Shown here: positions 22,979 to 33,844 of the stretch, piece by piece | How the letters are laid out: each line of letters begins with the position of its first letter | Numbering within the stretch: position 1 is the first letter of the stretch | Assembly (NCBI GenBank): GCA_030267565.1 | Contig: BRXU01000003.1 | Coordinates: forward strand, 2,340,001-2,404,000 | Origin: Pleodorina starrii | Lineage: Eukaryota; Chlorophyta; Chlorophyceae; Chlamydomonadales; Volvocaceae | Reading direction: 5' to 3' | Length of the DNA: 64,000 bases | Translations under genes and position numbers: made by a program | Notes under the pieces: model-generated | What the model saw: the letters and a program-made list of their open reading frames with translations, nothing else | Databases searched by the model: none | What the model was told of the DNA's origin: nothing

Positions 22979-23353
22979 ATAAATTAATGAAGTGGGTGGG
23001 CGGAGTGGCGGACGGCTGCAAAGCGCGGGGGTAATTGTCAATATCACATACACGAATCAGAAGCGCCTACGACGCGTACGGCATGCACAACATCACGGGC
23101 GGGCCCCGTCATATCGATGAAAGGATGCGTGAGCCTAGCCCAGTCAACCCCGGCTGGGTGCGTGAGAGAACCCCGGCTGGGTGCGTGAGAGAACCCCGGC
23201 TGACCGCCCGGGCGTCCCCCGCACTTCCCGGGCATGCTGTCGGTTTACCGCGGCAGCACGACAGCTGCATCTGTGCGGCTGATTCCGGCAGCGCGGCTCC
23301 CACGGGCGCTTCGTGCTCGCTGATAATGTCTGCGACCCCGAGGGTGGTGGCAT

Positions 23354-23358
23354 TGTAA
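23354..23358 (+). terminator. Candidate poly(A) signal TGTAA for copy 2
   Basis: TGTAA lies 777 bp past the copy 2 stop, in a segment conserved after several array genes. The distance is long but compatible with the long 3' UTRs of this lineage. It is unproven. Confidence 0.3.
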
Positions 23359-23799
23359 ACCATGTGTGGGCCGCCGGCTGCTGGCCTGCTGGTTGATGTC
23401 ACCACCGCGGGCCACTAGGGGCTGCAGGCGCACCGCCGCCGTCCGCGGCGAGAACGAGCTGATCGATAGCCCGTTTCAACCGGGAACCTTTCAGCGAATC
23501 GTGAGACCCTGGGCCCCCGGCTCGTATGGGTAGTTGTTTGGGTATTGGGTCACGCACCCCATTCTCATTACCCCATTACCGTATGCAACATTCACACGCA
23601 GGGAGCACGACCCCAAAGGATCACCGGAGCAAAGTGCTGAGGCTGTCGTTGGGCTCTGCGGTCCGCGCCCTTCACCCGATACGGTACTGCAGCGCCTGCG
23701 TGGCGGTCCGAGGCCCGCAGGCGCGGCAGTTGGCGCGACTCGAACTGAAAACTTCTTGGCGATCACGAGTGCGGTCCCGCAACCCCGCAGTGCAGGGCT

Positions 23800-24256
23800 G
23801 GGCAGTGCAGGGCGGGGAATGGATGTCTCCTCCCGTAGAGGGGCGGGTCTGGCGGTGGTGACGTGCGCATGGCGTGGGTGTGGGGAGGGGGTTTCCCTAA
23901 TCCGCAGCCACATACGGCAGTGGATGAGCGCGTTGAATTATCCCTGCAACACACGTCTGTCTGGGCCACATCCAGCCGGAAGCGGACACTGGCCAGCTGC
24001 CCCTCACCCACTCGGCAGCACCTGAAGGAGGCTGATTCCATGGCCATCGCCATCGCCTGGTGCCAGTTTCCCTCCCGAAGACGCCGGCATGCACCTCTTC
24101 GCCCACTGCTGGCTGCTGCCGCCGCTGCTGCCGCTGTTGCTGCTGCTGCTGATGTTGCTGCGCAGCGAGCTGAGTAAGGCGTTGAACCGGCGGCACCGCA
24201 AGAAGGACGCGGAGGGCGAGGAGGCTGCGGGCGGCAAGGGCGGCAAGAAGAAGTGA
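23800..24256 (+). pseudogene. 5'-truncated mS33 gene fragment 1 (intron 2 and last exon)
   Basis: Homology to the mS33 gene begins just after its intron-2 donor (equivalent to about 18600) and continues through the intron into an intact 91-bp copy of the last exon at 24166-24256, stop codon included. Exons 1 and 2 are absent, so no ribosomal protein can be made. The exon is well conserved, with synonymous-looking change only at a few positions. It could be spliced onto an upstream transcript, but no evidence for that is visible. Confidence 0.8.
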
Positions 24257-24666
24257 CGATGAGGCCCCGACGGCGGCCCACGGCAGGGCATCGATGGGGG
24301 CCGGCAGCGGAGGCAGGGAGGGGGAGGGAGGGAGCTACTTCCGGACCAGGGGGCTGGTACGCCTGGTAAACGAGTGAGTGAGTCATGTGGCCAACATATC
24401 GCCAAACGGCCGGCGTGTCATGTCGTGTGAGTCCTGTGCGTGACGGGGCGACGTGCCGCGGCCTAAAGGTCGCGCTCGGGTCCTCGCTAGCGAATCCCTC
24501 CGTCTGTGGGGCAGGGAGCTGGAGGGGCACGCGCGAGGGAGGCGCGCGCTGAGCAACGCAGGCGCGCGTGTGCGGTGCGGTGCAAAGGAAGCAGCGAGAG
24601 GCGCGCGGGGCTCAGGTCGCGCAGTTCCGATTCCCCGCGCCCCGTTGGTGTTGCCCTGCCGCGCCT

Positions 24667-25357
24667 GCATGCCGTGTACGGCAAGAAGCCCATCCGCTGC
24701 GCACGGCACGCTTGGCGCCAGTGGGCTGGCGACGCGTGTATGCCGCCATGACGGGAAGTGGAGGTGGAAGCGGAAGCGGAGGTTCAGGACTCGGATGGCG
24801 CGCAGTGTGAGCCAACGTCGCGTGGGGAAGCGGCCTGATGTCATCCCTCCTCTTTCGCTGCGTCCCTTGCCTCATGGACTCGTTCTGGGGGGCGTTCCGG
24901 GCTCCTCCTGGCGGACTCCCGAACGGATCCCCAAGGGCAAGGGCGGCAAGCCCTCCAATTTCCGGCAGCCTTGTTCAATTTCCGGCAGCCTTGTTCAATT
25001 TTGAGCGACGCTTAGTGGTCCTCACCGCCCCAGCTGCTAGCACAGCTGCTAGCTGGTAGCTGCCCGCCCTGGCGCCCTCGAGACGATCCTCATGACGGAG
25101 GCGTGTTTGACGTACCGGTACTGACAGCGGGCGGGCGGGCGGGCGGGTCAAAGTGTAGGGCGGAAGGAGACGTTATCGGAAATGGCTACACAAGCAAGGC
25201 AAGGCAAGGCAACGCCCGGTTGTAACGGCTGCTTTCATAACCAACGGCACTGCACAGCTGCGCATTGGGGGGTGGGTGCCGTGCCGGGGGGGAGGGGGGT
25301 GCTCATGCATTTCACCGGCACCGGGCTTCGGGTCATGCTGCCGTACGTGCCGTAAGC
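24667..25357. other. 690-bp insertion specific to the first A spacer
   Basis: The flanking mS33-derived sequence is continuous in the second A spacer and at the original locus, but is interrupted here between CCGCGCCTGCA and GATGAGCTCTCGA. The insert contains a tandem 20-bp duplication (CAATTTCCGGCAGCCTTGTT, ~24957-24996) and a GGGC tetranucleotide run (~25128-25147). Its short open frames show no recognisable domain. Confidence 0.65.
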
Positions 25358-25949
25358 GATGAGCTCTCGAATGAACGCTGTCGAAGCAGCCATGCTCAAC
25401 ACAGTACAGTATTGGGTTATTGGGTCACAGACTCACAGTGGGCTCCTGATCCCCCTCCCTGGAGGTTCGTTCGGACCGCCCCGCAGTCCAGACTCGGCAG
25501 TGGTGCCGGCGAATGTGGGACGAAGTCAGGATTCCCAGGCACCGGCATTGCGGGTGCCATGACGCTGACCGTTTAGAGGTTCGTGTGGTTTGTGTGTGTG
25601 CGTTGGGGGGTGTACTGAGGTTAGTTGTTACAGTGGGCTCCAGACTGAAGAAGCGTAGAGCCAACGGGCCAGCTGGCTTGGAGTTGGACGGCGCACGTGG
25701 AGCAATGTGGTCAACCTTGCAGCTGTGGCAGTGACAGTCCGCAACCTTCAAGCGGCAGCCTGCGGCAGCCGGGTTCCCATGCGAGTACTGTTCGGTCCTT
25801 GGACAGCGCCTGGAGCGGCTGATAACCAAGGTTCACGCCCTAGCCATCGACGGGAGCCTGTGAGGAGTCTCGGAGCGCGGGCAGGGTATCCAGGCGTGTG
25901 GCTTTCGTGTCCCAGGGAAGCGCGAAGGGAAGAGGTGGTCAGGCCGTAC

Positions 25950-26176
25950 GGAATCCGGATTTAAGGGTCAAACTTTCCATGGTGCAAGCTTGGGAGAACA
26001 ACACTTTTTATATCGATTACCAGCTTACCCCTTGAAATATATTCTTGGGCCTTCTGCTCACGCCAAGCCTTGCGTAAAGCCGGCGCGCTTCCATCTGACA
26101 AGTTCGGCATTCGGCTGTTTCGCATAAAGGCGCAGGAATTCTTAAGTGTTCTCGTGAATGATATAGGCGCAAAAAA
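25950..26176 (+). promoter_or_regulatory. Conserved 5' flank/promoter of copy 3
   Basis: This is the variant shared specifically with copy 7. Its distal half is replaced by GCCGTACGGAATCCGGATTT and GGTGCAAGCTTGGGAGAAC, and then the common block CTTGGGCCTTCTGC..CGCTTCCATCTGACAAGTTCGGCATT and an A-rich leader follow. The 3/7 pairing is one of the arguments for a higher-order duplication. Confidence 0.45.
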
Positions 26177-28225
26177 ATGTCCCAGTCGGTCACTCTGCGT
26201 ACACCAGACGGCTCGAGGATCTGGCTGCCGGGCATCGTGGGGTGCATTGCGCACCATCTGCCAGCTAACGAAGTGGCAAGCACATTACGACTGATAGACA
26301 AGACGACATCGCAGCAGTTCCCACACCAAAAGACCTTGCGGCTCTCGCTTCCGTCACCCATCCACGTGTTCCGGGAGCGCTGGGGCCGCCCGGGCGCTTT
26401 TCGCGCGTTGTCTTATAAGCAGCGGCTGCTGCTGCTGTGCCTGACGGCGGCAAGCGGCAGCGTCGCCAACCTGGAGGTTGCCCTGGTCAATGCGGGTCTT
26501 GATCTTCGGCGCGAGCTGCTCAGGGCCGCCGCAGCCGCGGGCCAGCTCGACATTTGCAAGGTGCTGCGTGCGCGAGGCTGCTTCTGGGGTGATTCTCTGT
26601 TCGCCGCGGCGAAGGCCGGCCACCGGCACGTGTGCGAGTGGATGTTGGCCAGCGGCTGCCCCCTCGACGTGTTCGATGTTTGCAGTGCTTGCTGCAGCGC
26701 GCAGGAGGACCTTATTCAGTGGCTGCTGACGGAATTCCTGGGCCGTACCAACGAACGCGCGTATGTTGTGTATGGTCTCTGCCGGTCATTGTTGATGTTC
26801 GCGGCGGACTTCTTGAGCCTGGCGGCGCTGCAGCGGCTGTGGCAGCAGCTCTTGGCAGGGCGCCACGGCAGCGAACTGCAGCAGCAGCTTGAGCAGCTCA
26901 TTGAGGGGGAACGGGGTGTTATCCTGTTGGTCGCGGCCGGCAGCACCACGCCCGATTGGCAGGCCAAAGTGGAGTGGCTGGAGGGGCTGGGCTACCCCCG
27001 AAAGGCTGAGGCGTGCGAGTCCGCTCTTCGGGCTGGTGACGGTGATGCAGCGGTGGCGCGTCTGCAGTGGCTGCGCGGCCGGGGCTACCCCCTGGAGGCG
27101 GAGGTGGCGAACACTGCGGTCCGTCTCGGCAATCCTGCCGCCCTGCGTTTCCTGGTGGAGCAAGCGGGGGTGCGGCCCACCGGCGTTCAGGTCCCCGTTG
27201 CAGCCCGCCAGGGCCACCTGGCCGTACTGCAGTACCTGCACAACAGGGGCTTGCCCGTCAACACCCGTTCTGTTGCGGAAGAGGCGGCCCGGGCGGGCCA
27301 CCTGCCGCTGGTGGTCTGGGCGGTGGAGGGCCTGGGCGTCGCACCCGCTGTCGGCGCAGCTAGCTTGCTTGACTGCGCGGCGGCGAGCGGCAGCCTTGAG
27401 CTGATGGCCTGGCTTCACGTCCGCGGCTGGGCATTGGGCCCCAGGGCCATCCCCAACGGCGCCGAGAGCGGCTGCGAAGAGGCGCTGGAGTGGCTGGTGG
27501 AGCGGGGCTGTCCCTTCCCGGTGGGTGTCGCCGTCCTCGTTTGTCACCACCACATGTACGATGCACTCCGTGTGGCCCACCAGTTGTGGCCCACCGGTGG
27601 TTCATTTTGCATGTGCTGTGCCCAGTCATTCGGCAGGTCCATTAGACGCGTGTGCCGGGCCACCGAGTGTCGAGCTGTTCGAGAGGTGTTAGTCATGGCG
27701 TCGATGCCGTATTCAGATTCGCATGTGCGCCTTCCGGGACAGAGTCACTGTCTGCCAAGCTGCCAAAGCAGCGGCGCCGGGAAACTCCGCTGCCGGGGAG
27801 CTAGGCTGTGAGGCTGCATGGGGGTTGCACCGCCCCTGACTGCCCAACCGCCCGTCCCTGCATTGGTGTGTGTATGTACGGCAATCATGTATGTTCGTTG
27901 GCGGCCTCAGCTCGATGGCGGCGCCTACCTCGCAGCCGCCCGCAACGGCGATCTGGCGATGCTCCGCTGCCTGCACCGGCTGGGCTGCCCCAGGGGGCCG
28001 CCGGGGGAGCTGCTGGCGGACTGCATCCGCATCAACGTGGTCTCCGTCGCCGTGCTGCAGTGCCTGCTGGACTTAGGGTGCCCCGAAATGGACTGGGATG
28101 CTGCGGTCAAATTGGTGGAGGGCTGGAGGGTGCACATTGAGCCCCGGGAGCGCCGCGCGGCGCTGCTGGCATGGCTGGGCGAGCAGCGGCGGCGGTGGCG
28201 GTCGCCTGGGGCCCAAGGGGCCTAG
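26177..28225 (+). CDS. F-box-like/ankyrin repeat protein, copy 3
   Basis: Exon 1 is 26177-27520, the intron 27521-27910 and exon 2 27911-28225; 552 residues. It has the same F-box-like N terminus and ankyrin-type repeats as copy 2. Differences cluster in the middle: the repeat after VLRARGC reads FWGDSLFAAAKAG as in copy 1, and the following loop (EFLGRTNERAYVVYGLCRS) is longer and changed. One repeat loop is two residues shorter (GVQVPVAARQG). The intron lacks a 5-bp piece and a further short segment present in the other copies, which would scramble the read-through frame but leaves both exons intact. Exon 2 has six extra residues near EGWRVHIEPRERR relative to copy 2. Confidence 0.82.
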
Positions 28226-29145
28226 CTCGCGGCAGCAACGAACAGCGGCGGCAGACTTGCCTTGGAGCGCGGGGCGGATGTGGGTTGGATGCGGCTTACC
28301 GTGTTGTCCGGTGCCGGGGGTCGGTAGGGCTGCCTCACAGCCACCCTGTCATGATGATCGGTGTGTGTATGTTGCGGGACGGGGGAGGGGTGTGTGGTTC
28401 CGGAGCGAGAGCTGACCGTAGTGTGATGACGGGGCGGGAGCAGACGTTGGGTGCCGCCGGGGGGCGACCCTACCCATCTGGGTACGACTTGTTCGGTCGG
28501 GGGCATGCATGGGCTTGGGGCTTGAGGTTGTGCATGCCGGCCGCGCGCGTGCTTCACTCGTGGCCGTGGTTCACGCTGTGCTTGGCAGCTCCGATAAGAG
28601 CAGGACTCGACAACTTCGATCCCCCCCTTCGCGGTGCTGCATTAGAGACAGCGGTGCAGGGCCCTCGTCTAGGGAAGCAGCCGAGTGCTGCAAGGCATGG
28701 CAACTGCCGTCAGCGGGGTTGCAATACCATGCTGACCGTTGAGAGGTTCGTGCGTGCGTGTGTTTTGGGGGGTACTGGGGTTGTTAGGGCCGCCATACAT
28801 GGAACCAACTGGCCTAACGCCGATGGGGCTCTTGGATGGATGGATGGATGGATGGATGGATGGATGGTATAAATTAATGAAGTGGGTGGGCGGAGTGGCG
28901 GACGGCATCAAGGGCGGGCCCCGTCATATCGATGCAAGGATGCGTGAACCTAGCCCAGCCAACTCCGGCTGGGTGCGTGAGAGAACCCCAGCTGACCGCC
29001 CGGGCGTCCCTCGCAGTTCCCGGGCATGCTGTCGGTTTACCGCGGCCCCACGACAGCTGCATCTGTGCGGCTGATTCCGGCAGCGCGGCTCCCAGGGGCG
29101 CTTCGTGCTCGCTGATAATGTCTGCGACCCCGAGGGTGGTGGCAT

Positions 29146-29150
29146 TGTAA
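29146..29150 (+). terminator. Candidate poly(A) signal TGTAA for copy 3
   Basis: TGTAA occurs 921 bp past the stop, at the position equivalent to 23354 after copy 2. It is weak evidence on its own. Confidence 0.25.
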
Positions 29151-29865
29151 ACCATGTGTGGGCCGCCGGCTGCTGGCCTGCTGGTTGATGTCACTGCCGC
29201 TGTCCGCGGCAAGAACAAGCTGATCAATAGCCCGTCTCAACCGGGGACCTTTTGGCGAATCGTGAGACCCTGGGCCCCCGGCTCGAATGGGTAGTCGTTT
29301 GGGTATTGGGTCACGCACCCCCCAATTACCGTATGCAACATTCACACGCAGAGAGTACGACCCCAAAGGATCACCGGAGCAAAGTGCTGAGACCGTCGTT
29401 GGGCTCTGCGGTCCGCGCCCTTCATCCGATACGGTACTGCAGCGCCTGCGTGGCGGTCCGAGGCCCGCAGGCACGGCAGTTGGTGCGACTGCAACTGAAT
29501 ACGGTACTTCTTGGCGATCACGAGTGCCGTACAGGCAGCCCGATCGCTCGGCTGCTCAGTAGCATAGATCTGGGAGTGAGGCCTCTCAAGCATTTTATGG
29601 AGGGCCTGCCCTTCAACTTTCCTGAACGCTTTTTGCACACATCTTGAGTGCAAGAGGGTGGACCCCGTTCTTCCCGCCTAACAGACTCACACCCGCATCC
29701 GGCTCACCAACATTCGAGGGCTCGTTAGATCCCGCTCATGCCCGCAGGAGAGGCCGCGGTGCAGCACCAACCACCGCCCATAACGCAACGCCAACCTCCC
29801 AACATTTGCGAGAATTGTACCTTATGAACATTGCGGGTTCCGTCCGGGGCCGCCACAAGACAGTC

Positions 29866-29919
29866 CATCAGTCAGCCAGTCAGTCAGCCAGTCAGTCAGC
29901 CAGTCAGTCAGTCAGGGCA
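29866..29919 (+). repeat. CAGT/CAGCCAGT tandem repeat
   Basis: Eleven or so CAGT-type tetramers, interspersed with CAGC. The equivalent place in the second B spacer (about 55164-55178) has only three, so the run has changed length since duplication. Confidence 0.8.
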
Positions 29920-30191
29920 GGAGCGCAGTACTAGCCCACGGCCGCAAGAAGCCGCGTTCCGTCAAGACCCTTAAAAGCAACAAAAAACGGTCCAGCGACA
30001 CTCCTCCGGCCCCACGACTCCCACCCCACCCTACCCGATTCCCGCCCACCCCTCCCATCACCACCACCACCACGTCCCACCACCACTGTAACACCTGGTC
30101 CTCACAACGGGGACACACACGTACTCCCCTGGCTCTCTGAACCTGTGACCCACCACCGCTGCTGTTGTGGCTACTGCTGTTGCTGCTGCCG

Positions 30192-31442
30192 CTACTGATG
30201 ATGGCGGCGGCGGCATCGCCGGCGGCGGCGTCCGACGCAGGGGCTCGTGACGGCAGCGGCGGCGCCGCCGCCGCCGTACGGCTCCCCTTGACGGCAGCCG
30301 CTGGCGGAGCTGGCTCGCCGCGCGGCGGCGGACTGCTTTGCTGACGTCACCCTGGAGGGGCACCGCGAACCAGAGTACGACAAGGTGCCCGTGACAGTGC
30401 TACGGCCCCGCGCGCCGCCGCCAGGCTCCATAGCGGACGACGGCGGCGGCAGCGGCGGCACGTCCCGCCGGCCGCCGCTGCCGCTGCCGGCGGCGGCGGC
30501 AGAATCAGGCCTGGCCGCCGCCGCCGGCGGCGGCTGAATTGGTGGTGACAGCGCCGCTGGAGGCCCCTGCCGCGTGAAGCTGCCGCCACCGCCGCCGGCG
30601 GTGCTGACGCTGGTACTGCAGGCGGAATAGCGGCTGCAGACGCTGGTGAAGAGCTGATGGGGCCATTGGTGGGTTACGCCGCTGGGACGAGCAAGCAGCG
30701 GGTTCAATGAACCGCTGAACGACCCGCCGCCGCCGCCGCCGCCAGGCGTGAGATATTCCGCATCGTCGGCGGCTGTGGAGCCGGGGAGGAGGGTGGCGGC
30801 GGCGTCCGCCAGCCCCTCGCCGCAGCTGCTGGCGGAGCTGGTCCGGCCGAGTACGACAGTCCACAGGCCGCTGCCTCCGCCGCCACCGCCACCGTCGCCG
30901 CCGCTGGCGGAACTGTCCTGACCTGCTCGGAGCCGGGATGAAGACGGCCGCGATGACAGTCCCTGTCCCGCCAGGCTCCCCACGAAGAGGCCCTGGCCGT
31001 GGCTCTGGCCCTGACTGGCGCTCCAGGAGCGGGGTGGGGCCGCGGGGCCACTGTTGCTGCCGCCGGTGTTGGTGGCGGCGGCAGCGGCGCCGCTGGAGCG
31101 CGGTGACGAGCGGGGCCAGGGAGGCGTAGCGCACTGCGCCGCGGCTGCGCCGGCGCTCGGCCCCGACGGGCGCGTCGGACTGAGGAGGGAGCGGCGGGAG
31201 GGCGGCGGTGGGCCGCCCCTGCTGAGGCAGCGGTCGAGGGCCTTATCGAGGCCGCCGGCTGGGACCTGCGGCTGCTGCGGCGACGGTGGCGACATCGGTT
31301 GCTGTTGCTGCTGGGAATGTGTCAGCTGATGCGGCGGATCGTCGCCGTTGCGGCAGCCGCGGCCTGAAGTGAGGGACTGGGGTTGAGCCGGCGGGCCAAC
31401 GGGCCCTCCCCGCATTGGATCGTTGCCCAGCCGGGCTCCCAT
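30192..31442 (-). pseudogene. Ser/Gly/Ala/Pro-rich ORF fragment, first copy
   Basis: An uninterrupted 416-codon minus-strand frame has Gln-, Gly- and Ser-rich stretches but also non-repetitive parts (LDKALDRCLS, GLWTVVLGRTSSASSCGEGLADAA, AEYLTPGG). It looks like a disordered segment of a larger algal protein. Its first ATG lies inside the ankyrin-gene promoter repeat, so the natural N terminus is missing. The second copy (55457-56712) has a +5-bp change that shifts the frame. No domain or function can be assigned. Being an exon piece carried along by duplication fits best. Confidence 0.5.
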
Positions 31443-31566
31443 GCGAGTACTGATTCCGTGATTCGGACAGCGCCTGGACCGGGGCTGATAACCTATCTAG
31501 GTCCACATCGCAGCCATCGACGGAAGCCTGTGAGGAGTCTCGGAGCGCGGGCAGGCTATCCAGGCG

Positions 31567-31621
31567 TGTGGCACCACCACCCTCCCTTCCCTTTCCGCTT
31601 CCCTGGGACATGAAAGCCACA
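31567..31621. repeat. 55-bp micro-inversion in promoter block
   Basis: In all other copies the motif AGGCGTGTGG is followed by CTTTCATGTCCCAGGGAAGC. Here it is followed by the reverse complement of that segment, read from CACCACCACCCTCCC to GGGACATGAAAGCCACA. The inverted segment is bounded by TGTGG on the left and CCACA on the right. About 155 bp of unrelated sequence follows before promoter homology resumes near 31778. Confidence 0.8.
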
Positions 31622-32329
31622 AGGCTTGTGGGTTGCAACCGTATTCAAAAGTATTGCAAATTGTGCTCTGCTTGAGTAAGGCTGTCGTGCAGAGTCAACG
31701 GGCTCCAGGGTGGCCTCCTTGAGTTGTGCAGGCCGGTAACAAGCTTACCAAAGTAATACGCCGAGCATCCTGCATCCATTCAACGGCCGCCGTACGGATT
31801 CCGGGGTCTGAGAATCAAAATTGCCACGGAGCAAGCTTTCTTGAATGGAAGTTGGGCCTTCTGCTTCCGCCAAGTTTTGCGGAAGGCCGTTTCCATCTTA
31901 CAAGTTCGGCATTGTTTAAGCGTAACCACTCGCATCCGTACCGTACTCGCCGCTAAAGTTGTGTGGGAAATGCCATAAGTGTCACGACCCGACCTCGCTT
32001 GCACCCTAAGACCCTATACGGTATTCTCCTCTACCACAACCGGCCATACACACTGCGCAGCGGCCCTCAACCTCCACACACATGAAACCCCCTGTCTGCC
32101 CCAAACGCTACCTTGAACGCCTATCGGTACCCCCCTGCACCAGCCGAGCTTATGCACATTCCACGCCTCCGTCTGTTTCTCTATTGGGCTTATGCGCTTG
32201 CCCCGCCTGCGACCAGCCCCCTTCCGCTCCTTACCACAGCACGTACACGGCTTGCACCTGATAGCGTGGGGCCTGGAGCTGGCGCTTCCGCGCGCTGGTA
32301 CTGAATCGCCCGGCCCAGCAGGGTCTCTG

Positions 32330-33508
32330 GTACCCGCAGGGCTTATTCAACTCAGCAGCCGTGTGAGCGTGAGGCTTCATTGCCGGCCGCAGCCTGTGCG
32401 TAACCGAATGGGCCTACGCAGCTCGGCAGCACGATGGCGTCAGGTGGCCGAGCGCAGCCGCGGCATACCCACAGGCCGTATGTAACTTAGCGGACGCGCG
32501 AGCACGGGCCTGGAAGACGAGTTCGGCTGTGGCATGCCCGAAGGGGCCTCTGCAACTTAGCAGCACGAGAGCTTGAGGACACGGGAGCTGAGCGCGGTCA
32601 GGGCCGTAAGCAACTCAGCAGCCGTGTACACGTGAGGCCTGGGGCTGAGGACCACCATGAAATACCCGCAGGGGCCTACAGTATGCAAATCAGCAGCAGC
32701 GCGAGCGTTCGCCTGGGTGCCGGGTGCAGCCCCGGCATACCCGAATGGGCCTACGCAGCTCGGCAGCACGATGGCGTGAGGCCTGGTAGCCGAGCGCAGC
32801 GGCCGCATACCTGCCCGGCCGTAAGCCACTTTGCAGCAGCGCAAGCGTGAGCCTGGGTGCCCGGTGCAGCCACGGCCTTCCCGCAGTGGTGTATGCGATT
32901 TGGCAGCAGCGTGAGCGTGAGCGTACGGCTTAGGTGCCGGGTGCAGCCGCGGCATACCCACAGGGGCCTATGTAACTTAGCAGCCGCGAGAACGTACGGC
33001 TTAGGTGCCGGCCGCTTCCATTGCATACCCGAAGGGCCTATGCAGCCCCGCAGCCCACGGGCGTGAAGCCTTGTAGCCGAGCGCGGCCACGGGATACCTG
33101 CGGTCCGTACGAACCTTGCAGCAGCGAGAGCTGGAGTCCTGGAAACGGAGCACCATCGCGGCATACGCACAGAGCCCTCTGTAACTCAGCAGCAGCCCGG
33201 GTGCCGGGTGCAGGCCCGGCGTACCCGCAGGGGCCTATGCAATACGCAGCGTGAGCGCGAGGCCTGGGTGCCAGGCGCATGCCCGGCGTACCCGCAGGGG
33301 CCTATGCAATACGCAGCGTGAGCGCGAGGCCTGGGTGCCAGGCGCATGCCCGGCGTACCCGCAGGGGCCTATGCAATACGCAGCGTGAGCGCGAGGCCTG
33401 GGTGCCGGGCGCATGCCCGGCGTACCTGCAGGGGCCAATGCGATACGCAGCGTGAGCGCGAGGCCTGGGTGCCGGGCGCATGCCCGGCGTACCTGCAGGG
33501 GCCGACAC
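32330..33508 (+). repeat. 67-bp minisatellite, degenerate to near-perfect
   Basis: Four near-identical 67-bp units occupy 33241-33508 (AATACGCAGC at 33241, 33308, 33375 and, as GATACGCAGC, 33442). Upstream to about 32.33 kb, the same unit (GCAGC..GTGAGCG..GCCTGGGTGCCGGG..GGCATACCCGCAGGGGC) persists in increasingly diverged and variable-length forms. Translations in every frame are repetitive, so I call none of the overlapping ORFs a gene. Confidence 0.85.
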
Positions 33509-33844
33509 AACTAACTGCGCGAGTGTGGGGCCGGAGGCGTCGGCTGCAGCCCCGCCCCGCCCGCCGGGCTCCATGCAGCGTAATCCCGCGCAAGTGTAAT
33601 ACTGGATTGAGGAGGATCGGACGGCGCCCAAGTCCCAGCTGCCCGTGTCCCCTGGCACTGAGGCTCACCGAGGCCGAGTCATCGGGCGGCATTCCCTCCT
33701 CGTCCGACTCCTCCTGGGGCTTGCTGCCGTTGGGGCGCAATATCTCTCCTCCTTCACCGTCGCTCGAGTCCGGCAACAGCTCATCGCGGCCCTCGCCCCA
33801 TTCTTAAAGCTGTCGCCGTCCCAGTCAAAGTCTCCGAGGTCGGC

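Larger units (their letters stand above)
22578..26176 (+). repeat. Array spacer type A, first copy
   Basis: The spacer is assembled in order as follows: the common 3' flank of the ankyrin gene (to ~23.78 kb), a 5'-truncated mS33 fragment (23.80-24.26 kb), mS33 downstream flank, a roughly 690-bp stretch not present in the second A spacer (~24.67-25.36 kb), more mS33 flank, and the gene 3 promoter. Its sister lies at 48235-51376. No independent gene is recognised. Confidence 0.75.

Noticed and set aside
22970..22990. TATAAATTAATGA as the promoter of the next ankyrin gene
   Set aside because: It lies more than 3 kb from the next start codon, while each gene has its own conserved 220-bp 5' flank.
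30300..30400. Possible BTB-like start (DVTLEGH) on the plus strand
   Set aside because: The match is only a few residues and there is no following domain. The longer, more protein-like frame is on the minus strand.
32330..33658. Several overlapping ORFs of 100-139 codons on both strands
   Set aside because: All are translations of the 67-bp minisatellite and show its periodicity, with no independent coding signal.
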